This document shows positions 29,076 through 37,902 of a stretch of 64,000 nt of DNA, piece by piece. The DNA is from Arthrobacter endolithicus. Lineage in GTDB: Bacteria; Actinomycetota; Actinomycetes; Actinomycetales; Micrococcaceae. Within the stretch, counting starts at the first letter, position 1; each line of letters begins with the position of its first letter. The notes under the pieces were generated by a model. That model searched no databases. It had not been told where the DNA came from and saw nothing but the letters and a program-made list of their open reading frames with translations. The translations under genes and the position numbers were made by a program. The stretch spans positions 1 through 64,000 of the forward strand of contig NZ_JAPNLH010000011.1 of NCBI RefSeq assembly GCF_026627425.1, written 5' to 3'.

Positions 29076-30188
29076 ATGACCCAGACAGTAAGTGAACTGG
29101 AGTTTACGCAGAACCTTTCGGCACACCGGAAGACTGCCCAAGAGCGCGCCGCCATCCTGGCCAACCCAGGGTTCGGAGACTACTTCACGGACCATACGGC
29201 CATTGTCGATTACCGCACCGACTCGGACGCGAACGGGACGTGGGGCAATGCCCGGATTGAGCCCTACGGTCCGATCTCCCTTGACCCCGCCGCCGCCGTA
29301 CTTCACTACGGTCAGGAGATCTTCGAGGGCCTGAAGGCATACAAACATGCCGACGGTTCGGTCTGGACGTTCCGCCCGGAGGCCAACGCGGCCCGGCTGA
29401 ACCGCTCGGCCGAACGGCTGGCGTTGCCGCAATTGCCCGAGCAGGTTTTCCTCGATGCCATCCGTGGCATCATCGAAGCCGATCGGGAATGGATCCCCAG
29501 CCGGGACGGCGAGAGCCTGTATCTGCGGCCCTTCATGATTGCCACCGAGGCATTTCTTGGTGTGCGTCCCGCCCGTGAAGTTTCCTTCCGCGTAATTGCC
29601 TCTCCCGCTGGCAACTACTTTGGCGGCGAGCTCAAACCGGTTTCCATCTGGATCTCGCACAACTACGCCCGTGCCGGCCGCGGCGGGACTGGTGCCGCCA
29701 AGTGCGGAGGGAACTACGCTGCTTCGCTGGCAGCACAGATGGAGGCCGAGGCCCACGGCTGCAAGCAGGTCCTGTTTCTGGATCCTTTTAATGATGATGC
29801 CGTTGAGGAACTCGGCGGCATGAACGTCTTCTTCGTGTTCAAGGACGGCCGCCTCGTGACCCCGGCGTTGACGGGGACAATTCTGGAAGGCGTCACCCGG
29901 ATGTCGGTCATTCAGTTGGCCAAAGACCGCGGCATGGACGTCCAGGAACGGAAGATCACGCTGGCCGAATGGCGCGATGGAATCGCATCGGGCGAGATCA
30001 CTGAGGTTTTCGCCTGCGGTACAGCAGCGGTCATCACGCCCATCGGCCTGCTCAAGGACGAGACCGAAAGCATCGGGTCCGCCGATGCCAAGGCCGGCGA
30101 CGTTGCCATGGGTATCCGGGAACAGTTGCTCGGCATCCAGACCGGAGTCCTCGAGGATACGCACGGCTGGCTGACTCGCTTGGCCTGA
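29076..30188 (+). CDS. ilvE: Branched-chain amino acid aminotransferase
   Basis: This PLP enzyme of fold type IV transfers the amino group between glutamate and the keto acids of Val, Leu and Ile, the last step of each pathway. The 370-residue length is normal for the larger actinobacterial type. Landmarks are ALHYGQEIFEGLKAY-type (seen as VLHYGQEIFEGLKAYKH), the PLP Lys in TGAAKCGGNYAASLAAQ near residue 210, and EVFACGTAAVITPIG binding the cofactor phosphate. ATG 29076 follows GGAGGAACC. Confidence 0.96.
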   Translation: MTQTVSELEFTQNLSAHRKTAQERAAILANPGFGDYFTDHTAIVDYRTDSDANGTWGNARIEPYGPISLDPAAAVLHYGQEIFEGLKAYKHADGSVWTFRPEANAARLNRSAERLALPQLPEQVFLDAIRGIIEADREWIPSRDGESLYLRPFMIATEAFLGVRPAREVSFRVIASPAGNYFGGELKPVSIWISHNYARAGRGGTGAAKCGGNYAASLAAQMEAEAHGCKQVLFLDPFNDDAVEELGGMNVFFVFKDGRLVTPALTGTILEGVTRMSVIQLAKDRGMDVQERKITLAEWRDGIASGEITEVFACGTAAVITPIGLLKDETESIGSADAKAGDVAMGIREQLLGIQTGVLEDTHGWLTRLA

Positions 30189-30243
30189 CGCCTCCTGCCT
30201 CATGTCGAATACAGTTTTTCGAGCACGTCCCCATCTTTAGTCC

Positions 30244-30285
30244 GACGGCGGCTGCCGTACCTACACCGGTGCGGCAGCCGCCGTC
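30244..30285 (+). terminator. GC-rich hairpin after ilvE
   Basis: GACGGCGGCTGCCG and CGGCAGCCGCCGTC form a perfect 14-bp stem with a 14-base loop, 56 bases after the ilvE stop. There is no T-tract, so termination efficiency is uncertain. A direct duplication of CACGCTGCCGGCTCCTTC follows at about 30323-30358. Confidence 0.65.
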
Positions 30286-30475
30286 GTCGGATCTGCTCCC
30301 CACCGGCGACCCCGCCCACCCTCACGCTGCCGGCTCCTTCACGCTGCCGGCTCCTTCACGAGGGACCTGCTCCCTCACGTATGCCCGGCTCTCTGGCAGT
30401 CGCCCGATTTTCCTCCACAGCGGTTAGCGGCCACGCTTCATCCACAACCCTGCGCGTACGAGTTGCTCCGAGACT

Positions 30476-30521
30476 TTGCCTGCAGTGCAATCAGTGCATG
30501 CAGTGGTTGCACTGCAGGCAA
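30476..30521. promoter_or_regulatory. 46-bp palindromic operator of the toxin-antitoxin pair
   Basis: TTGCCTGCAGTGCAA is repeated inverted and exactly as TTGCACTGCAGGCAA, around a centre that is itself symmetric (TGCATGCA) with two mismatched pairs between. It ends 15 bases before the antitoxin ATG. Ribbon-helix-helix antitoxins bind such spaced palindromes over their own promoters, so autoregulation by the antitoxin-toxin complex is the likely role. Confidence 0.82.
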
Positions 30522-30536
30522 GATATGGGAGGAACT

Positions 30537-30872
30537 ATGCCATCGCTTACGGTCAGATACCTGGAGCCAGAGGTTCTGAGGGAACTTCGTATTCTCGCAG
30601 CGCGGAACGGCAGGTCGATGCAGGCCGAACTCAAGATTATGATTCTGCGTCATATGGATTCTCCGGAGGCGCAGGCGGAAGACCCTGCGCGTATTCCGAT
30701 TGCGCTTCTCAAGGTCCCGAAATGGTACGACGAGCTGTTTGAGGTCTGGGGACTGGCATTCGCCCTTTGTGATGCGGAACTTCCCCGCTGGACCTCCACC
30801 CTGCATGGGCGACCTACCGGCGTTCAATCGGATCGAACGGACGCACAATCCGATCGGACCGGCGCACCATGA
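30537..30872 (+). CDS. FitA/VapB-type ribbon-helix-helix antitoxin
   Basis: The N-terminal 40 residues (SLTVRYLEPEVLRELRILAA, RNGRSMQAEL) match the Arc-type ribbon-helix-helix DNA-binding fold of FitA/VapB antitoxins. The product is 111 residues, longer than the usual 75-90, because the C-terminus ends in a repeated QSDRTGA/QSDRTDA motif. The start is ATG 30537 directly behind GGGAGGAACT; the frame is open upstream but crosses the operator palindrome. It overlaps the toxin start by 4 bases, the normal arrangement for such pairs. It should neutralise the PIN toxin and repress its own promoter. Confidence 0.85.
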   Translation: MPSLTVRYLEPEVLRELRILAARNGRSMQAELKIMILRHMDSPEAQAEDPARIPIALLKVPKWYDELFEVWGLAFALCDAELPRWTSTLHGRPTGVQSDRTDAQSDRTGAP

Positions 30873-31273
30873 TGCTCCTGGACGCTGATGTTTTGCTGGA
30901 GCTGATTTCCGGCAACAGCTACGAGCGCCACGCCGATTGGTTCAAGCTGCACCCGGAGCGTCCGCACACTACTGCGCTGGCCGTGGCGGAGATTCTTGCC
31001 GCGACCGGTTCCATGCCGGCGCTGGAGCGGATGGCATCTGGTAATGCCGTTGCCAAATTCCTGACCACGGTGATGGACAGGAGGGTGGTGCCTTTCGACC
31101 TCGATTGCGCGGAACATCTGGCCCGGCTGGCCCAGCTTTCCCGGTCTGACGGTAGCGACTATCCGTTGGCCCACCTGCTGACCGCGGCGATGGCCCTGCG
31201 GTTCGGTGCGGAGCTGGTGACGGCGCGGCCGGAAGAATATGCCGGGCTCGGTGTCCCCACTGTGACGCCGTGA
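30869..31273 (+). CDS. PIN-domain toxin (FitB/VapC type)
   Basis: The 134-residue PIN-domain protein is expected to be an Mg-dependent RNase in a VapBC/FitAB module. The first acidic residue lies in LLDADVLLEL, the second in LAVAEILAATG, and the C-terminal FGAELVTARPEEYAGLGV matches the family end. The third catalytic Asp, usually in a D-x-x-x-A-A-x-A segment, appears replaced by His (AHLLTAAMALRFG), and the fourth position reads Glu. Activity may therefore be reduced or the residue may come from nearby. Translation is coupled to the antitoxin through ATGATG. Confidence 0.85.
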   Translation: MMLLDADVLLELISGNSYERHADWFKLHPERPHTTALAVAEILAATGSMPALERMASGNAVAKFLTTVMDRRVVPFDLDCAEHLARLAQLSRSDGSDYPLAHLLTAAMALRFGAELVTARPEEYAGLGVPTVTP

Positions 31274-31312
31274 ATAGAAAAACCGGATGCCATAACGATT
31301 AGAGTATGAGCC

Positions 31313-32089
31313 ATGCGTATTGCTCGGTTTGTCGTAGATTCTGATCCCCAATACGGCGTTGTTGAGGGGGAGCCTGGCAGTGAGGAAGTCACTGTCATCA
31401 AGGGTGACCCGTTCTTCAATGGCGTTGAACGGACCTCGGTCCGGCACCAACTGGCGGACGTGCGGTTGCTGGCGCCGATTATTCCGCGCAGCAAGATCAT
31501 CGGCATCGGCCGCAACTTCGTGGAGCACGCCCACGAACTGGGCAATGAGGTGCCCAAGCAGCCGCTGATGTTTTTGAAGCCGAACACTTCCGTAGTCGGT
31601 CCGAATGATCCGATCGTGCTGCCCGAATTTTCGGATGAGGTCTCCTACGAGGCCGAGCTGTGCGTCGTCATTGGCCGGATCTGCAAGGATGTCCCGGCGG
31701 AACGCGTTGATGAGGTGATCTTCGGTTATACGTGCGGCAACGACCTCACCGCGAGGGATGTGCAGCAGGAAGACCAGCAGTGGGCCCGGGCAAAGGGCTT
31801 TGATACGTCGGCGCCGCTGGGACCGTGGATCGAGACGGAGCTCGATACCGAGGATTTGTCCATTAAGGGCTGGCTGAACGGCGAGCTGCGCCAAAACGGC
31901 AGCACCGCCCAGATGGTCTGGGGTGTGCGGGATCTGGTCTCCACCGTGTCCCGGGCCTTCACACTGTTGCCCGGAGACGTGATTATGACCGGCACACCCT
32001 CCGGGGTCGGACTGGTCAAGGACGGGGACAGGTACGACATCGAGATTGAGGGAATTGGACGGCTGTCCAATCCGATCGTTCGCCGCTGA
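31313..32089 (+). CDS. Fumarylacetoacetate hydrolase (FAH) family protein
   Basis: This 258-residue protein of the FAHD superfamily acts on C-C bonds of oxo-acids (hydrolases, decarboxylases, isomerases) using a bound divalent metal. The domain begins near residue 60 (KIIGIGRNFVEHAHELGNEV). The metal-binding acidic residues are visible in SYEAELCVVIGR and NDLTARDVQQEDQQW, and the C-terminal GDVIMTGTPSGVGLVKDGD is a family signature. The substrate cannot be assigned. It lies 39 bases upstream of gltX on the same strand, a common arrangement in actinobacteria to my recollection. Confidence 0.92.
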   Translation: MRIARFVVDSDPQYGVVEGEPGSEEVTVIKGDPFFNGVERTSVRHQLADVRLLAPIIPRSKIIGIGRNFVEHAHELGNEVPKQPLMFLKPNTSVVGPNDPIVLPEFSDEVSYEAELCVVIGRICKDVPAERVDEVIFGYTCGNDLTARDVQQEDQQWARAKGFDTSAPLGPWIETELDTEDLSIKGWLNGELRQNGSTAQMVWGVRDLVSTVSRAFTLLPGDVIMTGTPSGVGLVKDGDRYDIEIEGIGRLSNPIVRR

Positions 32090-32128
32090 TTAAGGCAGCT
32101 GGCGGTAGGCGGTAAAGTTGAAAACACT

Positions 32129-33628
32129 ATGACTACTTCCGCCGCGTTCCCTGTCGTCACCGCTGAAACCCCCGTCCGGGTCCGGTTTTGTCCTTCTCCC
32201 ACCGGTACCCCGCATGTGGGTCTGATCCGGACTGCCCTGTTCAACTGGGCCTACGCACGGCACACCGGCGGAAAGCTGATTTTCCGGATCGAGGACACCG
32301 ACGCCGCCCGGGACAGTGAGGAGAGCTATCACCAGCTTCTGGAAGCCCTCAAATGGCTTGGCCTTGACTGGGATGAGGGCGTGGAGGTGGGTGGTCCGCA
32401 CTCTCCTTACCGGCAGTCGCAGCGCGGCAATATTTACCAAGCGGCGATCGAGAAGCTGATGGCCGGTGGCTTTGTGTATGACTCCTATTCTTCACCGGAT
32501 GAGGTTGAGTCACGCCATCAGGCAGCCGGACGTGACCCCAAGCTCGGGTATGACAATTACGACCGAGACCTGACGGTCGAACAGATTGCCGCGTTCAAGG
32601 CCGAGGGCCGGCTGCCGGCGCTTCGGCTGCGGATGCCTGATGAGGACCTGACCTTCACGGACCTGGTCCGCGGGGAGATTACTTTCAAGGCCGGATCGAT
32701 CCCGGACTATGTGCTGGTCCGGCCCAACGGAGCTCCGCTGTACACCCTGGTGAACCCGGTGGATGACGCCTTGATGGGCGTCACCCATGTGCTCCGCGGC
32801 GAGGACCTGCTCAGCTCAACGCCGCGCCAGCTCGCGCTCTACCGAGCGCTGATCGCCGTCGGCATTGCCGAGTACATGCCGCTCTTCGGCCACCTGCCGT
32901 ATGTGATGGGGGCGGGGAACAAGAAGCTCTCCAAGCGGGACCCGGAGAGCAACCTCTTCCTGCACCGGGAGCACGGCTTCATCCCCGAGGGTCTGCTGAA
33001 TTACCTCTCGCTGCTCGGCTGGTCGCTGTCCGCCGACGAGGACATTTTCACGGTGCAGCAGCTCATTGAGCACTTTGACATCCACGACGTGCTGGGCAAC
33101 CCTGCCCGATTCGACGTCAAGAAGGCTGAGGCCATCAACGGCACCCACGTGCGCCTGCTCGACGCCGAGGATTTCCGGAACCGCCTAGTGCCGTACCTGC
33201 AGGCGGCCGGGCTGCTGGGCGAGAAACTGACGGACCGCGAGGAGCAGATCCTCACCGAGGCTGCGCCGCTGGTGCAGGAACGGATCACGCTGCTGGGCGA
33301 GGCCCCGGAGATGCTCGGCTTCCTGTTCAAGGGCGACGACGGCGTGGATGTCGCCGACGATGCCCGGAAGGGTCTGCCGGAGAACCTTGCCGAGGTGCTG
33401 GCCGCGGCGATGGCGGTGCTGGAGCCGGTGCAGGACTGGACGGCGGAGAACATTCAGGCTGCGCTGCGGCAGGCGTTGGTCGACGAGTTGGGACTCAAGC
33501 CCCGGCTGGCCTTCGGCCCGGTACGGACGGCGGTCTCGGGGCGACGGATTTCACCTCCGCTGTTCGAGTCCATGGTGATACTGGGCAAGGAATCTTCAAT
33601 GGCGAGGTTACAGGCGTTCCGCGGCTAG
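32129..33628 (+). CDS. gltX: Glutamyl-tRNA synthetase
   Basis: This class I synthetase charges tRNA-Glu with glutamate. The 499-residue protein contains the HIGH-equivalent [18 protein letters not shown] (residues 18-35), the [11 protein letters not shown] motif, the [13 protein letters not shown] segment and the KMSKS-equivalent [10 protein letters not shown], followed by the helical anticodon-binding domain. A discriminating or non-discriminating type cannot be told from sequence alone. A tRNA-Gln and a tRNA-Glu gene, the latter its substrate, lie immediately downstream. Confidence 0.96.
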   Translation: MTTSAAFPVVTAETPVRVRFCPSPTGTPHVGLIRTALFNWAYARHTGGKLIFRIEDTDAARDSEESYHQLLEALKWLGLDWDEGVEVGGPHSPYRQSQRGNIYQAAIEKLMAGGFVYDSYSSPDEVESRHQAAGRDPKLGYDNYDRDLTVEQIAAFKAEGRLPALRLRMPDEDLTFTDLVRGEITFKAGSIPDYVLVRPNGAPLYTLVNPVDDALMGVTHVLRGEDLLSSTPRQLALYRALIAVGIAEYMPLFGHLPYVMGAGNKKLSKRDPESNLFLHREHGFIPEGLLNYLSLLGWSLSADEDIFTVQQLIEHFDIHDVLGNPARFDVKKAEAINGTHVRLLDAEDFRNRLVPYLQAAGLLGEKLTDREEQILTEAAPLVQERITLLGEAPEMLGFLFKGDDGVDVADDARKGLPENLAEVLAAAMAVLEPVQDWTAENIQAALRQALVDELGLKPRLAFGPVRTAVSGRRISPPLFESMVILGKESSMARLQAFRG

Positions 33629-33752
33629 CTGCGCGGCGGGTCGGTGCGGGACGTTCGTTTTGTTCTCTCAGTCAGAATCGGGTACAGTTTATTTCCGGCG
33701 CTTGAGCCGCTTGCCGGTTGTGAGAATCGACGGAGCAAGCAAAAAGTGCCAT

Positions 33753-33824
33753 TGGGATATGGTGTAATTGGCAACACAACGGTTTCTGGTACCGTTATTC
33801 TAGGTTCGAGTCCTGGTATCCCAG
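33753..33824 (+). tRNA. tRNA-Gln (anticodon CTG)
   Basis: The acceptor TGGGATA pairs with TATCCCA. The D-arm is TGGTGTAATTGGCAACAC. The anticodon stem ACGGT/ACCGT encloses TTCTGGT with anticodon CTG, and the T-arm is AGGTTCGAGTCCT. The length is 72 nt, without an encoded CCA. The TGGG acceptor start with an opened first pair is typical of tRNA-Gln. Confidence 0.96.
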
Positions 33825-33827
33825 CGC

Positions 33828-33870
33828 TCGAAAATCCGAAAAACTGCGGGCTGACTGCAGGGATTTTCGA
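33828..33870 (+). terminator. Hairpin between tRNA-Gln and tRNA-Glu
   Basis: TCGAAAATCC pairs exactly with GGATTTTCGA, with an inner CTGC/GCAG stem. It lies between the two tRNAs without a T-tract. It could be a processing signal for a tRNA-Gln/tRNA-Glu precursor or a weak terminator. Confidence 0.5.
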
Positions 33871-33892
33871 CGGTAGTAATCGAATGTATTAG

Positions 33893-33965
33893 GGCCCCAT
33901 CGTATAGCGGCCTAGTACGCTGCCCTCTCACGGCGGTAACGCGGGTTCGAATCCCGCTGGGGTCA
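33893..33965 (+). tRNA. tRNA-Glu (anticodon CTC)
   Basis: The acceptor GGCCCCA pairs with TGGGGTC (one G-U), with discriminator A. The D-arm is CGTATAGCGGCCTAGTACG, the anticodon stem CTGCC/GGCGG encloses CTCTCAC with anticodon CTC, and the T-arm is GGGTTCGAATCCC. The length is 73 nt, CCA not encoded. Confidence 0.96.
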
Positions 33966-33971
33966 CAGCAG

Positions 33972-34012
33972 AAAGCTCTCATCCGGCAGATCGTCCGGTT
34001 GGGGGCTTTTTT
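33972..34012. terminator. Rho-independent terminator after tRNA-Glu
   Basis: AAAGCTCTCATCCGG pairs with CCGGTTGGGGGCTTT (G-U pairs and one mismatch), followed by a six-base T run. It closes the gltX/tRNA direction and faces the convergent DUF1697 gene. Confidence 0.9.
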
Positions 34013-34023
34013 GTGTGCACATC

Positions 34024-34587
34024 TCAGAGCCGAGCCAGGGCGTCCCGTACTTTCACCAGCGTGCGGAGGTTTCTCGTCGTCGTACTGGATTTGTATCTGG
34101 ACTTGGCCGACAGCTTGCTGAACGGACTCTCCAGCGTGCCTCCGACGGGTGCCTGCCAGGCCATTGCCTCCGGGCCAAGGCTGACCTGGTCCGCGTCTGG
34201 AAGTTGTTCGGCGAGGGCGAAGAGCTCGGCCAGGATGTCAGGATCCGAGCCCAGGGTGACGTAGCTGTGCTGTTCGCCGGAGTCCGCCGGGTACGGGCAG
34301 GCCGCGATGAGTTCGGCGAGCCGGGACGCAGTGAGCACAACTACCCAGGCGTCGTAGCCGAAGCTGTCGCGTAGGCATTTCTCTACCGTGGACTTGAGCT
34401 CGCCGGGCCCCAGGGCGGCCCGGCAGATGATATTTCCGCTGGCCAGCAGGGTGCCGACGCTGTGCAGGGGGAGTTGGATGAGGGCGCGCTTGAGCTCGGC
34501 CATCTTGATATTGATACCGCCGACGTTCACGCCGCGCAGGAAGATTGCGTAGTGGTTGTCGGGCGAGGGGTCGGGATTGCTGTCCAT
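34024..34587 (-). CDS. DUF1697 domain-containing protein
   Basis: This 187-residue protein of the DUF1697 family has the characteristic N-terminal YAIFLRGVNVGGINIKMAEL, the LLASGNIICRA segment and a C-terminal RNLRTLVKVRDAL. The family has no established biochemical role; a small alpha/beta fold is known. It is convergent with the tRNA-Glu terminator and stands 80 bases from the IclR regulator on the same strand. Confidence 0.9.
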   Translation of the reverse strand: MDSNPDPSPDNHYAIFLRGVNVGGINIKMAELKRALIQLPLHSVGTLLASGNIICRAALGPGELKSTVEKCLRDSFGYDAWVVVLTASRLAELIAACPYPADSGEQHSYVTLGSDPDILAELFALAEQLPDADQVSLGPEAMAWQAPVGGTLESPFSKLSAKSRYKSSTTTRNLRTLVKVRDALARL

Positions 34588-34667
34588 GGGATCAGAATAG
34601 CGTCCGAAGGCAGCGGTGGATTCTGGCCCCGGTCGAAGAGCGCCAGTGCGTTGGGCCCCAGCTTTTC

Positions 34668-35387
34668 TCAGTCGGTGGTTTTGCGCAGCGCTTCGGTGAG
34701 CGTCCGGGCCGCACCACAGACGATTTCGGCGTGCAGCCGGCCGGGCTGGCGCGTGAGGCGCTCGATCGGGCCGGAAATGGAGACAGCGGCAATGACGCGG
34801 CCGGAGGGTCCGCGCACGGGAGCCGAGACGGAGGCCACGCCCATTTCACGCTCGCCCAGGCTTTGTCCCCAGCCGCGACGGCGGACTCCGGCTAGCACGG
34901 TGGGTGTGAAGCGGGCGTTCTGCAGTCCGTCCAACAGCCGTTCATTGTCCTCCCAGGCCAGCAGTACCTGGGCGGCGGAACCGGCTTTCATGCTCAGCTG
35001 CGTGCCCACCGGGATGGTGTCGCGCAGGCCAATGGGCCGCTCGGCCGACGCCACGCAGACCCGTGAATCGCCCTGCCGGCGGAAAATCTGGGCGCTCTCA
35101 CCCGTGACGTCGCGCAGCTGAAGCAGTACGGGCCCGGCGGCCGCGATCAGCCTGTCCTCGCCGGCCGCGGAGGCCAGCTCCACCAGCCGGCTGCCCAAAA
35201 CGAATCTGCCCTGGATATCGCGGCTGACCAGCCGGTGATGCACCAGCGCCGAGGCGAGACGGTGGACGGTGGGCCGGGCCAGCCCGGTGGCGGCGACGAG
35301 CTGGGCCAGAGTGGTCGGTCCGGCTTCTAAAGCGTCCAGGACCTGGGCCGCTTTATCGATGACACCAACACCGCTAGAATTGTCCAT
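34668..35387 (-). CDS. IclR-family regulator, probable NdgR/LtbR-type leucine regulator
   Basis: This 239-residue IclR-type regulator has an N-terminal winged helix (LAQLVAATGLARPTVHRLAS, residues 27-46) and a C-terminal effector-binding GAF-like domain (SAQIFRRQGDSRVCVASAER, then SMKAGSAAQVLLAW and AAVSISGPIERL). It is divergent from leuC, the position of LtbR in corynebacteria and NdgR in Streptomyces, which control leucine and tryptophan genes. That regulatory role here is inferred from context. ATG 35387 gives the family length; the frame is open upstream to 35471 but runs through the probable operator. Confidence 0.87.
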   Translation of the reverse strand: MDNSSGVGVIDKAAQVLDALEAGPTTLAQLVAATGLARPTVHRLASALVHHRLVSRDIQGRFVLGSRLVELASAAGEDRLIAAAGPVLLQLRDVTGESAQIFRRQGDSRVCVASAERPIGLRDTIPVGTQLSMKAGSAAQVLLAWEDNERLLDGLQNARFTPTVLAGVRRRGWGQSLGEREMGVASVSAPVRGPSGRVIAAVSISGPIERLTRQPGRLHAEIVCGAARTLTEALRKTTD

Positions 35388-35402
35388 GTAATGATATTGC
35401 CG

Positions 35403-35417
35403 TCTCAACATGTGAGA
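35403..35417. promoter_or_regulatory. Possible operator between the IclR gene and leuC
   Basis: TCTCAACATGTGAGA is an imperfect inverted repeat 15 bases upstream of the IclR start, in the divergent promoter region. IclR proteins bind short palindromes overlapping their own promoters, so this is a candidate autoregulatory and leuCD-regulating site. No second copy was found in the gap. Confidence 0.4.
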
Positions 35418-35585
35418 TGCAAATCGATTCGCTGGCGCAGCCCCTGGTGATGCTGGTTCAGTTGATGACATACAACGCCAACGGTCACAGTACGTTTATG
35501 TGGCCATTTGACGAGGCAAGAACCGGCATCCGGATGCGGCCCAACGGCGGTGCAGACCAGATGCCACTGATGAAGGGAACTGGCC

Positions 35586-37130
35586 GTGACCGAAGTACGG
35601 ATTGCCGGACGCCGCTCAGCTGGGGCGAAGACCCTGGCGGAAAAGGTCTGGGAGGATCACATTGTCCGCAAGGGCGAGGGTACGGGCGACGCTGCCCAGC
35701 CCGATCTGCTTTACATCGACCTTCATCTGATTCATGAGGTCACGTCCCCGCAGGCTTTTGAGGGGCTTCGCCTGGCCGGCCGTCCGCTGCGCCGCCCGGA
35801 CCTGACCATCGCCACCGAGGACCACAACACCCCGACGCTGGCGATCGACAAACCGATTGCGGACCTGACCAGCCGGACGCAGATCGAAAAGCTGCGCGAA
35901 AACTGTCGTGAATTCGGCGTCCGGCTGCACTCCCTGGGCGATGCCAACCAAGGCATTGTGCACATCATCGGCCCGCAGCTCGGTCTCACCCAGCCGGGTA
36001 TGACGGTGGTCTGCGGCGACTCGCACACGTCCACGCACGGGGCGTTCGGAGCCCTGGCGATGGGCATCGGCACCTCCGAGGTGGAGCATGTGATGGCCAC
36101 CCAGACGCTGCCGTTGAAGCCGTTCAAAACCATGGCCATCAACGTCGAAGGCACCCTACGTCCGGGCGTGAGTTCCAAGGACATCATCCTGGCCGTGATC
36201 GCCAAAATCGGTACCGGCGGGGGCCAGGGCTACGTGCTGGAATACCGCGGCTCGGCCATCCGTGCGCTCTCCATGGAAGCCCGGATGACCATCTGTAACA
36301 TGTCCATCGAAGCGGGGGCGCGCGCGGGCATGGTGGCCCCGGACGAGACGACCTTCGAGTTCCTCAAGGGGCGCCCGCACGCGCCGCAGGGCGCCGACTG
36401 GGATGCCGCCGTCGACTATTGGCGAACGCTGAAGACCGACGACGGCGCCACTTTCGACGCCGCTGTTGACCTCGACGCTGATACGTTGGAACCGTTCGTC
36501 ACCTGGGGGACCAACCCGGGGCAGGGCGTATCTCTCAGCGGCAGTGTGCCCTCGCCGGAGGACTTCGGCGACGAGAACGCCAAGGCCGCGGCGGAGCGGG
36601 CGCTGGCGTACATGGATCTGGCCGCCGGTACGCCGATGAAGGACATCCGGGTGGACACCGTCTTCCTGGGCTCCTGCACCAACTCCCGCGTCGAGGATCT
36701 GCGCGCCGCCGCGGACATCATCCGCGGACGCACCAAGGATCCGAAGATCCGCATGTTGGTGGTGCCCGGCTCCGCCCGCGTCCGGTTAGACGCCGAGGCC
36801 GAGGGACTGGACAAGGTGTTCACGGACTTTGGCGCGGAATGGCGCTTTGCCGGCTGCTCGATGTGCCTGGGCATGAACCCGGACCAGCTGGCACCGGGGG
36901 AGCGCTGCGCCTCCACGTCGAACCGCAACTTTGAGGGCCGGCAGGGCAAGGGTGGGCGGACCCATTTGGTGTCCCCGGTTGTCGCCGCGGCCACGGCCGT
37001 GCGCGGAACGCTCAGTTCGCCGTCGGACCTGCCCCCGCGCACCGAGCCGGACACCGGCACCCCGCTGGTGGATCCCGCCTCGCTGGCAGAGCCCGCCGAA
37101 TCCCCGTACGCCGAGTCCACGGTCAACTAG
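35586..37130 (+). CDS. leuC: 3-isopropylmalate dehydratase large subunit
   Basis: This aconitase-family enzyme isomerises 2-isopropylmalate to 3-isopropylmalate with LeuD. The three [4Fe-4S] cluster Cys ligands are seen in FLGSCTNSR and [10 protein letters not shown], and the substrate-site segment [21 protein letters not shown] is intact. The 514 residues include a Pro/Ala-rich C-terminal extension of about 35 residues beyond the usual 470-480. The start is GTG 35586 behind AAGGGAACTGGCC. It is 9 bases upstream of leuD. Confidence 0.96.
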   Translation: MTEVRIAGRRSAGAKTLAEKVWEDHIVRKGEGTGDAAQPDLLYIDLHLIHEVTSPQAFEGLRLAGRPLRRPDLTIATEDHNTPTLAIDKPIADLTSRTQIEKLRENCREFGVRLHSLGDANQGIVHIIGPQLGLTQPGMTVVCGDSHTSTHGAFGALAMGIGTSEVEHVMATQTLPLKPFKTMAINVEGTLRPGVSSKDIILAVIAKIGTGGGQGYVLEYRGSAIRALSMEARMTICNMSIEAGARAGMVAPDETTFEFLKGRPHAPQGADWDAAVDYWRTLKTDDGATFDAAVDLDADTLEPFVTWGTNPGQGVSLSGSVPSPEDFGDENAKAAAERALAYMDLAAGTPMKDIRVDTVFLGSCTNSRVEDLRAAADIIRGRTKDPKIRMLVVPGSARVRLDAEAEGLDKVFTDFGAEWRFAGCSMCLGMNPDQLAPGERCASTSNRNFEGRQGKGGRTHLVSPVVAAATAVRGTLSSPSDLPPRTEPDTGTPLVDPASLAEPAESPYAESTVN

Positions 37131-37139
37131 GAGATAGTC

Positions 37140-37739
37140 ATGGAGAAATTCACCACGCATACCGGAATCGGCGTCCCGCTGCGGCAGAGCAATGTCGATA
37201 CGGATCAGATCATTCCCGCCGTGTACCTCAAGCGCATCACCCGCACCGGCTTCGAAGATGCACTGTTTTCCAGCTGGCGGAAGAATCCCGAGTTCATTCT
37301 CAACCAGAAGCCCTTTGACGCCGGTTCCGTGCTGGTGGCGGGGGCGGACTTCGGCACCGGGTCCTCGCGGGAGCACGCCGTCTGGGCGCTGAAGGACTAC
37401 GGGTTCAAGGCCGTGCTCTCCTCCCGGTTCGCGGACATTTTCCGCGGAAACTCGGGCAAGCAGGGGCTGCTGGCCGCCGAATTGGCCCAAGATGACATCG
37501 AGTTGATCTGGAAGGTGCTGGAGAACGCCCCGGGTACCGAGATCACCGTGGATCTGGACAGCAAAACCGTGCACTGCGGCACCGTCGTGGCGCCGTTTTC
37601 CATCGATGATTACACCCGCTGGCGCCTGCTGGAGGGGCTGGACGACATCGGCCTGACCCTGCGCCACGAAGAGGACATCACCGCCTTCGAGGCCACCCGT
37701 CCGGCGTTCAAACCCAGCACCCTCCCGGCCCGCACGTAG
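37140..37739 (+). CDS. leuD: 3-isopropylmalate dehydratase small subunit
   Basis: This 199-residue swivel-domain partner of LeuC has the diagnostic start [22 protein letters not shown] and the substrate-loop segment [25 protein letters not shown] 37140 lies 9 bases after the leuC stop behind AGGAGATAGTC. A palindromic repeat follows 36 bases after the stop. Confidence 0.96.
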   Translation: MEKFTTHTGIGVPLRQSNVDTDQIIPAVYLKRITRTGFEDALFSSWRKNPEFILNQKPFDAGSVLVAGADFGTGSSREHAVWALKDYGFKAVLSSRFADIFRGNSGKQGLLAAELAQDDIELIWKVLENAPGTEITVDLDSKTVHCGTVVAPFSIDDYTRWRLLEGLDDIGLTLRHEEDITAFEATRPAFKPSTLPART

Positions 37740-37774
37740 CCCGGGCGCGGCGCGTAGCCCGGGCGCTCCCGCTG

Positions 37775-37830
37775 GGATGCCGGTGAAATGGACAGGTGCC
37801 GTGGAAATTTCCGCGGCACCTGTCCATTTG
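37775..37830. repeat. Palindromic intergenic repeat, family 2, copy 2
   Basis: GATGCCGGTGAAATGGAC is shared with the copy after serA. The arm GGACAGGTGCCGTGGAA (37790-37806) pairs with 37809-37825 nearly perfectly (TTCCGCGGCACCTGTCC). It lies between leuD and a convergent gene. A GCGTAGCCCGGGCGC duplication precedes it. Confidence 0.87.
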
Positions 37831-37902
37831 TATGGCCAAACACTGCGGGGCGCGGACCCGGGGATGCGCACTGCGGACGCGGGAAACGGCGGGATCACGA
37901 CG

